DNA of 64,000 nucleotides. It comes from Bacteroidia bacterium. GTDB lineage: Bacteria > Bacteroidota > Bacteroidia > B-17B0 > Aurantibacillaceae. The stretch spans positions 54,406 through 118,405 of the forward strand of contig JAGNIU010000009.1 in NCBI GenBank assembly GCA_018000995.1. The letters are read 5' to 3'. The notes under the pieces are model-generated. The model saw nothing but the letters and a program-made list of their open reading frames with translations. It had not been told where the DNA came from and made no database searches. Both the position numbers and the translations under genes were made by a program. Positions within the stretch are counted from its first letter, which is position 1. Each line of letters starts with the position of its first letter. Positions 8,136 to 15,149 of this stretch are shown in pieces.

Positions 8136-8151
8136 CTACCGATTAGTTGCA
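8134..8151. promoter_or_regulatory. Operator 2: TGCTACCGATTAGTTGCA
   Basis: Second copy of the operator, 14 of 18 or more positions identical to the first. It overlaps the last bases of the -7 box and the expected transcription start, so binding would block initiation. Confidence 0.6.
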
Positions 8152-8169
8152 CATTAATACAATTTACAA

Positions 8170-8493
8170 ATGAGAAGAGATGTTTTTCAAGCCATAGCCG
8201 ACCCTACCCGCCGAGCTATTTTAACTTTGATTGCAATCCAGGCCATGACGCCAAATGCAATTGCCGATCATTTTAAAAGCAGTCGGCAAGCGGTTTCAAA
8301 ACACATTCAAATATTAAGTGAATGTGAACTCGTAAAACAAAAACAACAAGGTCGCGAAATATACTATCATCTCAATCCGCAAAAAATGAAAGAAGTAGAT
8401 AAATGGCTCGAACAATTCCGCGCTATGTGGGAACAAAAATTCGACAGCTTAGACAAACTATTAGTAAAAATGCAATCTAAAAACAAAAAATAA
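8170..8493 (+). CDS. ArsR-family winged-helix transcriptional regulator
   Basis: 107 residues, the usual length for the subgroup paired with SRPBCC proteins. It opens with [14 protein letters not shown], the ArsR signature, followed by the recognition helix region [19 protein letters not shown] and the wing GREIYYHLN. There is no metal-binding CxC in the alpha-3 helix, so it is unlikely to be a metal sensor. The SRPBCC gene follows 26 bp downstream, and two identical-core inverted repeats cover its promoter, which points to autorepression of the pair. The effector is unknown. Confidence 0.9.
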   Translation: MRRDVFQAIADPTRRAILTLIAIQAMTPNAIADHFKSSRQAVSKHIQILSECELVKQKQQGREIYYHLNPQKMKEVDKWLEQFRAMWEQKFDSLDKLLVKMQSKNKK

Positions 8494-8519
8494 TATTTAA
8501 GAATTAAATAAATAAAATC

Positions 8520-9017
8520 ATGAGCAAACAAACTGTTTACAAAAAAGACCTTGCTAAAAAGCAATTAATTATTACCCGCGAATTCGCTGCACCTGTTGAA
8601 TTAGTATGGCGTGCGTGGACCGACCCTGAATTACTTTCAGAATGGTGGGCACCAAAACCATGGAAGGCCCATACTGTTAGTATGGATTTTAAAGTTGGCG
8701 GAAGCTGGTTGTATTATATGGAAGGTCCCGCCGGAGAAAGACATTATTGTCGCGCCGATTATACTAGTATCACGCCTTATAAAAATTATCAAGGCTTTGA
8801 CGCTTTTTGTGATGATAAAGGAAATATCAATAAGGATTTTCCGAGTACAATATGGAATGTAACATTCCAATCAACAGAAACAGGAACTTTAGTTTTAGTT
8901 GAAAATACATTTAAAGAAGTAGCCGACATGCAAAAAATTATTGACCTTGGCTTCGAGCAAGGCTTCGCCATGGCACATTCTAATTTAGATGAAGTATTAG
9001 CGAAATATAAAGCGTAA
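8520..9017 (+). CDS. SRPBCC (AHSA1/START-like) domain protein
   Basis: 165 residues. ITREFAAPVELVWRAWTDPELLSEWWAPKPW at the start is the typical opening of Aha1/CalC-type SRPBCC domains, followed by the DFKVGGSWLYYMEGP strand pair and the C-terminal helix with GFEQGFAMAHSNLDEVL. These helix-grip proteins bind hydrophobic ligands, but the ligand cannot be read from sequence. Second gene of the ArsR operon. In such pairs the SRPBCC partner is thought to respond to or handle the regulator's signal, which is inference here. Confidence 0.9.
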   Translation: MSKQTVYKKDLAKKQLIITREFAAPVELVWRAWTDPELLSEWWAPKPWKAHTVSMDFKVGGSWLYYMEGPAGERHYCRADYTSITPYKNYQGFDAFCDDKGNINKDFPSTIWNVTFQSTETGTLVLVENTFKEVADMQKIIDLGFEQGFAMAHSNLDEVLAKYKA

Positions 9018-9140
9018 AAAGATAAAAGTATAGATCACAATTCTTTTGCGATAATTTAAGTGAGCATATTATAAATTTGGTATCAACCCGATGCTAAATT
9101 GTACTGAGAAAATAAACTTCCACTTTTTAAACACAAATAA

Positions 9141-9203
9141 AACTTCTCCCCTTTTTTAAAGGGGAGAAAGTCTATCCCGATTTATCGGGAAGACAGAGGG
9201 GTC
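9141..9203. repeat. Right half of the hairpin-rich repeat, copy 2
   Basis: It holds the CTCCCC...GGGGAG stem around a T/A run, an inner hairpin (TCCCGATTTATCGGGA) and the terminal GACAGAGGGG end. It overlaps the last codons of the DUF559 gene, whose final residues (QTPLSSR) are read from this repeat. Confidence 0.75.
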
Positions 9204-9562
9204 TGTTTGAAACCCTCCTTTATATGAAGTAGCACGTCCTCATGCCTGTCAAACACCAGTTGATTCTCTATACGAATTATAGTAATACCTTTGTTTTTAA
9301 GAAACGTATCACGTTTTTCATCGTGCAATAAACCTTGAACTGTAAAATGATGCGCTCCATCTAATTCAATAGTTAATTTTTCTGACGGGCAATAAAAACC
9401 CAAAATATAATCTCCAACAGAAAATTGTCTTCTGAATCTTCTTCCTTCAAGTTGTGGATTTTTAAGAGAACGCCAGAGAACCGCTTCAGCCGGAGTTAAA
9501 TTGCCTCTTAAATATTTCCTATTATCAACGGCCGACTTTACATTGTAATATTTCGTTTTCAT
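9182..9562 (-). CDS. DUF559 endonuclease-like protein (Vsr-like PD-(D/E)XK fold)
   Basis: I place the start at the ATG complement 9560-9562 (MKTKYYNVKSAVDNRKYLRG, 126 residues); an upstream Met adds 17 residues of poor character. LTPAEAVLWRSLKNPQLEGRRFRRQFSVGDYILGFYCPSEKLTIELDGAHH is the DUF559 core: the R/F-rich strand, then D(Y/F)xxGFYCP and the IELDGxxH motif, matching the very-short-patch-repair/PD-(D/E)XK nuclease fold. It has repeat copies on both sides, with the stop codon inside one of them. DUF559 proteins are mostly uncharacterised; some are fused to restriction or mobile systems. The gene could travel with or act on the repeats (hypothesis). Confidence 0.85.
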   Translation of the reverse strand: MKTKYYNVKSAVDNRKYLRGNLTPAEAVLWRSLKNPQLEGRRFRRQFSVGDYILGFYCPSEKLTIELDGAHHFTVQGLLHDEKRDTFLKNKGITIIRIENQLVFDRHEDVLLHIKEGFKQTPLSSR

Positions 9563-9656
9563 AATACGAAGGTATTTCTTCAAACAAAAAAGTCTTGCTA
9601 TGAAATATAGCATTCTTCAAAATCACCTCAAACTAAAAAGCATTCTTATCCTGAAC

Positions 9657-9866
9657 AACCCCCTCCCCCGCAAGCGGGGACTCCCCCTTAAAAAAGGGGG
9701 AGAGCTAATTGTCATCCAAAATAAAATTATTGTAAAAATAACTTCTCCCTTTTTTAAGAGAGAGCTAATTGTCATCCAAAGTAAAATTATTGTAAAAATA
9801 ACTTCTCCCCTTTTTTAAGGGGAGACAGTCTCATTCCCCTAATGGGGGAATAGACAGAGGGGTTTA
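9657..9866. repeat. Hairpin-rich repeat element, copy 3, with internal 60-bp tandem duplication
   Basis: Its left end is identical over more than 40 bases to copy 1 (6629-6674), and its right end again finishes in GACAGAGGGGTTT. The central unit, beginning AGCTAATTGTCATCCAAA, occurs twice in a row (about 9703-9762 and 9763-9823) with a few differences. An additional hairpin (CATTCCCCTAATGGGGGAAT) sits before the right end. This fills most of the 316-bp gap between the DUF559 gene and the propeller sensor; a 72-residue ORF in it consists only of repeat. Confidence 0.8.
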
Positions 9867-9878
9867 ACGAATCTCCTC

Positions 9879-12800
9879 TTAACAACGAATCCCTATCACC
9901 AACATATCATCAATTTGAGGATTTTTTCCTCTCCAAGTTTCAATTTCAGTTTCAATAGTTTTAGATTGATCCGTCATATTTTGATTCTGAATTTTTAATA
10001 AGAGAGCTTCAAAATTACTATCTAAATATTTATCATCATCCGCGCCACCAAACTGATCACAATAACCATCCGTATACAAATAGAAGGTATCACCCGGCAT
10101 CAACTCCAAAGTTTCTTTCTCGAATACAATTTGTTTTTTAGTTACTAATCCTAATGGGTACTTGCCCACTTTCATTTTTTTAATTTGTCCGTTACGTATC
10201 AATAACAAACTTCTTCCTGAAGACGAAACTTCAAAGGTTTTATTTTTCTGATTAATAACGCAAAGCGTAATGTCCATTCCATCCACTGTATCACTTTCCT
10301 GCTCCCCTTTCTTTAACGCTGCTACTAATCCTTCATGCATTCTTTTCAGAATTTCTAAAGGATCAATAATACCCTGACTCTTCACAATATCATTCAACAA
10401 ACTATTTCCAATTAAACTCATAAACGCGCCAGGAACGCCATGTCCGGTACAATCGGCCGCAGCTATTAAAATTGTGCCTTTGTAATTTGTGAACCAATAA
10501 AAATCACCACTTACAATATCCTTTGGCTTAAAGAAAATAAAAGATTCAGGAATTAAATCATTCAACTTTTCTTTTATTGGTAAAATCGATTCCTGAATTC
10601 GTTTGGCATAACGGATGGAAGACGTTATACTGTTATTTTTCTTTTCAATTAATTTATTTTGTTCGTCCACTAATTCTTTTTCTTCACGCAATTCTCGTGT
10701 TTTAGCGGCAACTTGTAACTCCAATTTCGCTTGTGTTTTACGTAAACGGTTGATTCGAACTTTGAAGAAAGAATAAGCGAAAATAATCATTCCTAAAACA
10801 ACAGCGATTTGAAACCAAAGGGTTTTCCAAAATGGCGGAACGATGGTTAATTTTATTTTGATGCCGTTTTCATTCCAGGTGCCATCATTATTTGTGGCCT
10901 TCACCATAAACGTATATTCACCCGGATCTAAGTTAGTGTAACTTACAAAGCGGTTCATGCCGGGCTTTATCCAATCCTTATCAAAGCCAACTAAACGATA
11001 CGAATACAAATTTTTCTCAGGTAAAGTAAAATCAAGAGCAGAAAACTCAAATGAGATTACGTTTTGATCATGCTTTAAGGTAATTTCTTTTATATCTACA
11101 GGATAATTTCCTTTGTTATATTCTTCTCCAAATACTTTTATACTGGTAATCGCAACAGGTGGTGCAATTTTATTTTCAGATAAACTATCAGGAAAAAAAC
11201 GATTAAATCCATCCGGACCACCAAAAAATAATTCACCATTTGCTGCTTTAAAATAGGCACCTGTATTAAATTCATTATTCTGTAATCCATCAGGCTTATC
11301 GTAATTTCTAAATTTAGAATTAATCAATTCAAATTTTGAAATACCGTGATTGGTGCTCAACCATAAGTTTCCCTTCTCATCACCCAATACACCATAAATA
11401 TAAGCGTTCGCCATACCATCCTCCTCGTTAAAACGCATAAAGGTTTCACGCTTCGGGTCAAATTTATTCAAACCATTGCTAGTACCAATCCAGATATAAC
11501 CATTCTTATCTTTCCAAAACGAACGCACCGAACGATTACTGATTGTGTTTTTATTATCCTGCTCAGGGAAATATGCTTTAAAAGTTAAAGGATTACCACT
11601 GTTGTCGAGCGATATTTTATTTAAACCATTATCCGTTCCTACCCATAAAGTATTTTCTGTTTCTGTAATCGTCCAAATTGTATTGTTACTAATACTGTTT
11701 TTGTTTTTTGAATCGTGAAAGAAACGCGTAAAAGTACCTGAAGAATACTCAAATCTATTTAAACCCGATTCTGTTCCAATCCATAAATTTCCTTTGCTGT
11801 CTTCAAAAGCACAACGCACTATATCATTGCTAATACTCTCCGAATTCTTTTTGTCAAATTTATAACGTTTTAAATCGTTCTTGTCAGGACTATAACAATA
11901 CAAACCATTACTGGTGCCCAACCACATTTGCTTTTTACTGTCCTCAAAAATTTCCCAAATATTTTCTGTACCTAATTCTTTATCCTTAAACTTTACAAAT
12001 TGTTCTTCACCATCTGGCATAACATTTACGCCACCTTCAAAAGTTCCGATCCACAATGTATTTTTACTATCCACAAAAATAGAACGGATATTATTTTTAC
12101 TGATGTTTGCAGGATTCCCATATTGCGTTTGACACAATAAAAATTTCTCGGGCTTTAAATCTACTTTGTTTAACCCACCCGCTAAAGACCCAATCCAAAG
12201 ATTTCCTGATTTATCTTCATGCATACCAGATAACAAATCTGCACTTATAGCCTGACGATTCCCCGGCTCTGCTAAATACGAAACGTAAGTCCAGGTTTTT
12301 GGATTCAAGATTTTCAGTCCTTTGTCTGTCGACAACCATAATTTCCCAATCTTATCCTCGTACATAGCACGGATAGCATTATCACCATAACTATTTAGAT
12401 AAGAATATACGCGACCTGAAAGAGAATCCGGTTGTAACGAAAAACGCGTGGTTTCAAAATTATTTTTCGAATTAATAAACTTACTCAAGCCATTTGTTGT
12501 ACCCACAAACATAGACCCGTCGCGAGTTTCTAAAAACGACATTACCATGTTGCTGCCTAATGAACTTATATCACTTCCGTTATTTTTATAATTAAAAAAT
12601 TCGCGCACGTAATGATTCAAATCGAGTGGCGCTCTGCTTAAACCATTTGCAGTTCCTATCCACAAAACACCTTGTTTATCTTTTGCCAGACTTAAAATAT
12701 TATTCTCGCAAATACTATTTTTTCCTTCTTCGTGTTGGTAGCGTATAACTTTATTGGTTTTAGTATCGATGCGGTTTAAACCGTTATCAGTGCCGGCCCA

Positions 12801-13247
12801 TACAATTCCATTGTCATCTTCCAATACCGACCAAACACGGTTACTACTTAAACTATGTATATCGTTAGGATTATTTTGATAGCGTTTAAATTTTCCGGTG
12901 TTGGCATCTAAAACATTTACACCCCCGGAATAAGTACCCATCCAAATATGATTTCCTTTTCCTTTACTCAAATAAGAAACTGTGTTATCTGAAATTGAAC
13001 TGGAATCGTTGAAATTATTTTTATAGGATACAAATTTGTAACCGTCGTAACGTAATAAACCATCTATACTGGCAATCCACAAAAAACCATTATCATCCTG
13101 CACAATTGAAAAAGCAGTTGTCACAGCAAGACCTTGATCAGCGCCGTAATTTTTAAATTTAACTTGCGTACATTGTTTCTGAGAATACAGAATACAAAAA
13201 CTGAATACTGATGCGACTAAAAAAAATATTTTAAGAAAATTTCGCAT
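9879..13247 (-). CDS. Propeller-repeat membrane sensor with C-terminal SpoIIE/PP2C phosphatase
   Basis: 1122 residues. After a signal peptide come 14 'two-component regulator propeller' repeats of the type D..G.(L/I)W.GT..GL..(F/I)D (for example GNLWIGTESGLNRFE), enough for two seven-bladed propellers, then a Y_Y_Y domain (about 730-800, with YSYRLVGFDKDW), one membrane helix (813-830) and a coiled coil. The linker YAKRIQESILP follows, then a complete SpoIIE domain. Its metal-binding acids are in place: SGDFYW (Asp915), AADCTGHGVPGAFM (Asp932), DGMD (989-992), TDGYCDQFG (Asp1060) and QIDDM (1113-1114). In most proteins with this sensor half, a histidine kinase follows; here a Ser/Thr phosphatase replaces it. 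It is the third gene of an operon with DUF6272 and DUF1987 proteins (10-bp gap), so it probably dephosphorylates the DUF1987 protein on a periplasmic signal. Confidence 0.93.
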   Translation of the reverse strand: MRNFLKIFFLVASVFSFCILYSQKQCTQVKFKNYGADQGLAVTTAFSIVQDDNGFLWIASIDGLLRYDGYKFVSYKNNFNDSSSISDNTVSYLSKGKGNHIWMGTYSGGVNVLDANTGKFKRYQNNPNDIHSLSSNRVWSVLEDDNGIVWAGTDNGLNRIDTKTNKVIRYQHEEGKNSICENNILSLAKDKQGVLWIGTANGLSRAPLDLNHYVREFFNYKNNGSDISSLGSNMVMSFLETRDGSMFVGTTNGLSKFINSKNNFETTRFSLQPDSLSGRVYSYLNSYGDNAIRAMYEDKIGKLWLSTDKGLKILNPKTWTYVSYLAEPGNRQAISADLLSGMHEDKSGNLWIGSLAGGLNKVDLKPEKFLLCQTQYGNPANISKNNIRSIFVDSKNTLWIGTFEGGVNVMPDGEEQFVKFKDKELGTENIWEIFEDSKKQMWLGTSNGLYCYSPDKNDLKRYKFDKKNSESISNDIVRCAFEDSKGNLWIGTESGLNRFEYSSGTFTRFFHDSKNKNSISNNTIWTITETENTLWVGTDNGLNKISLDNSGNPLTFKAYFPEQDNKNTISNRSVRSFWKDKNGYIWIGTSNGLNKFDPKRETFMRFNEEDGMANAYIYGVLGDEKGNLWLSTNHGISKFELINSKFRNYDKPDGLQNNEFNTGAYFKAANGELFFGGPDGFNRFFPDSLSENKIAPPVAITSIKVFGEEYNKGNYPVDIKEITLKHDQNVISFEFSALDFTLPEKNLYSYRLVGFDKDWIKPGMNRFVSYTNLDPGEYTFMVKATNNDGTWNENGIKIKLTIVPPFWKTLWFQIAVVLGMIIFAYSFFKVRINRLRKTQAKLELQVAAKTRELREEKELVDEQNKLIEKKNNSITSSIRYAKRIQESILPIKEKLNDLIPESFIFFKPKDIVSGDFYWFTNYKGTILIAAADCTGHGVPGAFMSLIGNSLLNDIVKSQGIIDPLEILKRMHEGLVAALKKGEQESDTVDGMDITLCVINQKNKTFEVSSSGRSLLLIRNGQIKKMKVGKYPLGLVTKKQIVFEKETLELMPGDTFYLYTDGYCDQFGGADDDKYLDSNFEALLLKIQNQNMTDQSKTIETEIETWRGKNPQIDDMLVIGIRC

Positions 13248-13257
13248 CCGGTTCCTT

Positions 13258-13632
13258 TCAAAAATTTAAATAGGTGAAAGGCAACTCAAACAAATCTGCA
13301 AATTCTTCTCCTGCTTCCAGCATATCCGAATCGCCTGTTTTATAGTGCCACTCTACTTTCACATCACACTTTTTGTTTTTGATGGTTTCGAGCTTGGCTA
13401 AAATATCAAAAATAGGTTTGTAGGATGAGGAATTGAAGTATTTTAGTTTGAAAACAAAATTAGTTTTAGGATTGGGAGAAGCTACATACAAATCCATCCA
13501 ATGTAAAACATTATGATAAAACTCCTTCGTGTCTTCCGGATATGATTTCCCCGATATTTCAAACAAGTTGCTATTAGGGTCTAAAATAATTCCGGGTGTA
13601 TCTACGGTAGCTTCAATTTTTAGGGCTTCCAT
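13258..13632 (-). CDS. DUF1987 (SiaC-like) partner-switch protein
   Basis: 124 residues, the usual length of the DUF1987/SiaC family. Characteristic segments are GIILDPNSNLFEISGKSYPED, then EFYHNVLHWMDLYV, a central strand FKLKYFNSSSYKPIFDIL and KVEWHYKTGDSDMLEAGEEF near the end. In Pseudomonas aeruginosa SiaC, Thr68 is phosphorylated by SiaB and dephosphorylated by SiaA (established knowledge). Here positions 68-70 are Ser-Ser-Ser after Phe66-Asn67, so a serine would be the acceptor if the alignment holds. It lies 5 bp after the DUF6272 gene and 10 bp before the SpoIIE sensor. No diguanylate cyclase (SiaD) is nearby, so its output partner is unknown. Confidence 0.88.
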   Translation of the reverse strand: MEALKIEATVDTPGIILDPNSNLFEISGKSYPEDTKEFYHNVLHWMDLYVASPNPKTNFVFKLKYFNSSSYKPIFDILAKLETIKNKKCDVKVEWHYKTGDSDMLEAGEEFADLFELPFTYLNF

Positions 13633-13637
13633 ACAAA

Positions 13638-14198
13638 TTATTTAGTTGTATTAGAAATATGTACGTCAAGAGCATAAAATGATGTTTTATCATCTACACC
13701 TTTGAATAAATATCCCATACCATCTGATTTGCGGGCAATACTAATTAAACCAAGACCAGCTCCTGATTTTTCCGAAAGCTCAGTTTCACCCAAAACTTTT
13801 TTATGCATGTCTTTTAATTCATCCTTACTTAATTTGATGACGCTATCTAATCTGTTTTTTAAATTGGGGATTAAATTATTATCAATAAAATTTCCGGTCT
13901 TCAATAAATATCCTTTTTCATCCAGACAAACAATTACGATGCCTGGTTTAAGATCGCTTGAACTTGTTGGTGAACCATATTTACGAATGTTTTGCATACA
14001 CTCCACTAATACTGAAAACACTCGTGCACGCACAACCGTTGAACTATTTTGAACATCCGGTCCACGCTCAGCCAATATTAAAATTGCATTTACTAAATCC
14101 TGATTAAAATCGCCCTGAAAACATAGGATGATATGTTCTTTTTCGCACTCCTTTAACCAATTGTAAAGGAACGTTGCTTTATCTTGTGTTTCAACCAT
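13638..14198 (-). CDS. DUF6272 (SiaB-like) GHKL-type protein kinase
   Basis: 186 residues. The GHKL/anti-sigma kinase ATP-binding boxes are visible: an N-box-like ECMQNIRKYG (66-75) and the glycine loop GAGLGLISIARKS (146-158). It lacks a histidine phospho-acceptor or sensor domain. This matches the SiaB family, which phosphorylates a DUF1987 partner. First gene of the three-gene operon; a -33/-7 promoter pair (14251-14253 and 14224-14231 on the minus strand, 19-bp spacing) lies just upstream. Family call is good; the kinase direction of its activity is inferred from SiaB. Confidence 0.85.
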   Translation of the reverse strand: MVETQDKATFLYNWLKECEKEHIILCFQGDFNQDLVNAILILAERGPDVQNSSTVVRARVFSVLVECMQNIRKYGSPTSSSDLKPGIVIVCLDEKGYLLKTGNFIDNNLIPNLKNRLDSVIKLSKDELKDMHKKVLGETELSEKSGAGLGLISIARKSDGMGYLFKGVDDKTSFYALDVHISNTTK

Positions 14199-14223
14199 AA
14201 AAATAACCTAATAAATTGTCCAC

Positions 14224-14253
14224 CTAAAATACAGTTTTTTACCCTAAAAACAA
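14224..14253 (-). promoter_or_regulatory. Promoter of the SiaB-SiaC-sensor phosphatase operon
   Basis: On the minus strand, TTG (14251-14253) and TATTTTAG (14224-14231) are separated by 19 bp. This matches the Bacteroidota consensus apart from A for T in the -7 box. The start codon at 14198 is about 25 bp further on. Confidence 0.5.
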
Positions 14254-14265
14254 GTGTTTTTAAAG

Positions 14266-14304
14266 CCGAAAGCCTGATTTTTTTGACAAAAATCAGGCTT
14301 TCGG
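14266..14304 (-). terminator. Long perfect hairpin between two minus-strand units
   Basis: A 17-bp perfect stem (CCGAAAGCCTGATTTTT and its complement) with a 5-base loop, 18 bp after the stop of the T9SS protein at 14323. There is no long T tract on the minus strand, but the A/T base of the inner stem and the position suggest a terminator isolating the downstream signalling operon. Confidence 0.6.
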
Positions 14305-14322
14305 TTATACTAATAAACCAAA

Positions 14323-15126
14323 CTATTCTACAATGATTTTATGCTTCGATTGGCGACGGGCACCTTCAACACTCATCACATAAACGCCTTTACTAAACTG
14401 GTTTTTGTTTAAACGGATTTCCTTTTGATTAGAATTTTCATTCTTATAAACCAAACGACCGGTTAAATCATAAACGGTTAAAGTGTTTATAATATAGATA
14501 TCAGAAATAACAATTTCATCCTTTGTGTTGCTAATTTTTACCGGTGCAATTTCATTCTCAGATATTCCTAATGGAATAAAGTTAACCGTTGTGGTTTGAC
14601 AAGCATTACATCCTTTACTGTCGGTAACACAAACCGTGTAAACACCGGGACAAGCATTATTAGCAACTGAAGAGCTGGAAATAGCAGGTGCCCAAGTATA
14701 AGAATAAGGAGCTGTTCCGCCAATAGTTGTTGCCTGAACAGTTCCATCACAACAGATAGAACATGTTGCCGGGAAAGCAGCAGGTACTACAGTAAGCGGA
14801 ACTCCTCCAAAAATTGTAAAATTTGTAAATGAAACAGGAAAGCTTAAACTGTTTGTTAAGATGGCTGAATAAAGTCCTGTACATGAACATAAGTTAGAGA
14901 ATGTCATTGATGATGACGTCATCACAAAAGTTCCTGTTGGGGTACAAGTTCCACCATTAATGGTTAAGTTATAAGGAAAAGCAGTACATCCTGGACTTAA
15001 ATTTAATGTAACACTGGCATCACAATTACCCGGACAACTTGGAGGGGTTACTGAAGATGTAATAGTACATTGCGACTTCATAAAGCCGAATGATAAAATA
15101 AATAATGCAAGTAGAAATTGTTTCAT
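14323..15126 (-). CDS. T9SS-secreted protein with SprB-type repeat
   Basis: 267 residues: a signal peptide (MKQFLLALFILSFGFMKSQ), a Cys- and Pro-rich N-terminal domain, then a SprB-like repeat (about 125-180: GGTAPYSYTWAPA, then CPGVYTVCVTDSKGC). The type A sorting domain ends the protein (ITVYDLTGRLVYKNE, then FSKGVYVMSV and HKIIVE). Eight or more cysteines in the ectodomain suggest disulfides. SprB repeats occur in the cell-surface gliding adhesin SprB and many other exported Bacteroidota proteins. It starts 23 bp after pheT, so some readthrough transcription is likely, though the functions are unrelated. Confidence 0.85.
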   Translation of the reverse strand: MKQFLLALFILSFGFMKSQCTITSSVTPPSCPGNCDASVTLNLSPGCTAFPYNLTINGGTCTPTGTFVMTSSSMTFSNLCSCTGLYSAILTNSLSFPVSFTNFTIFGGVPLTVVPAAFPATCSICCDGTVQATTIGGTAPYSYTWAPAISSSSVANNACPGVYTVCVTDSKGCNACQTTTVNFIPLGISENEIAPVKISNTKDEIVISDIYIINTLTVYDLTGRLVYKNENSNQKEIRLNKNQFSKGVYVMSVEGARRQSKHKIIVE

Positions 15127-15149
15127 AGTTTAGGAATTATTGGTTTATA

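Noticed and set aside
9600..9818. 72-residue ORF
   Set aside because: It consists of repeat sequence with internally duplicated residues and no family pattern.
9703..9823. Two 60-bp repeats considered as a CRISPR array
   Set aside because: Only two adjacent units with no spacers between, and no cas genes in the window.
13702..14052. 116-residue plus-strand ORF
   Set aside because: It is antisense to the SiaB-like kinase, which has clear GHKL motifs.
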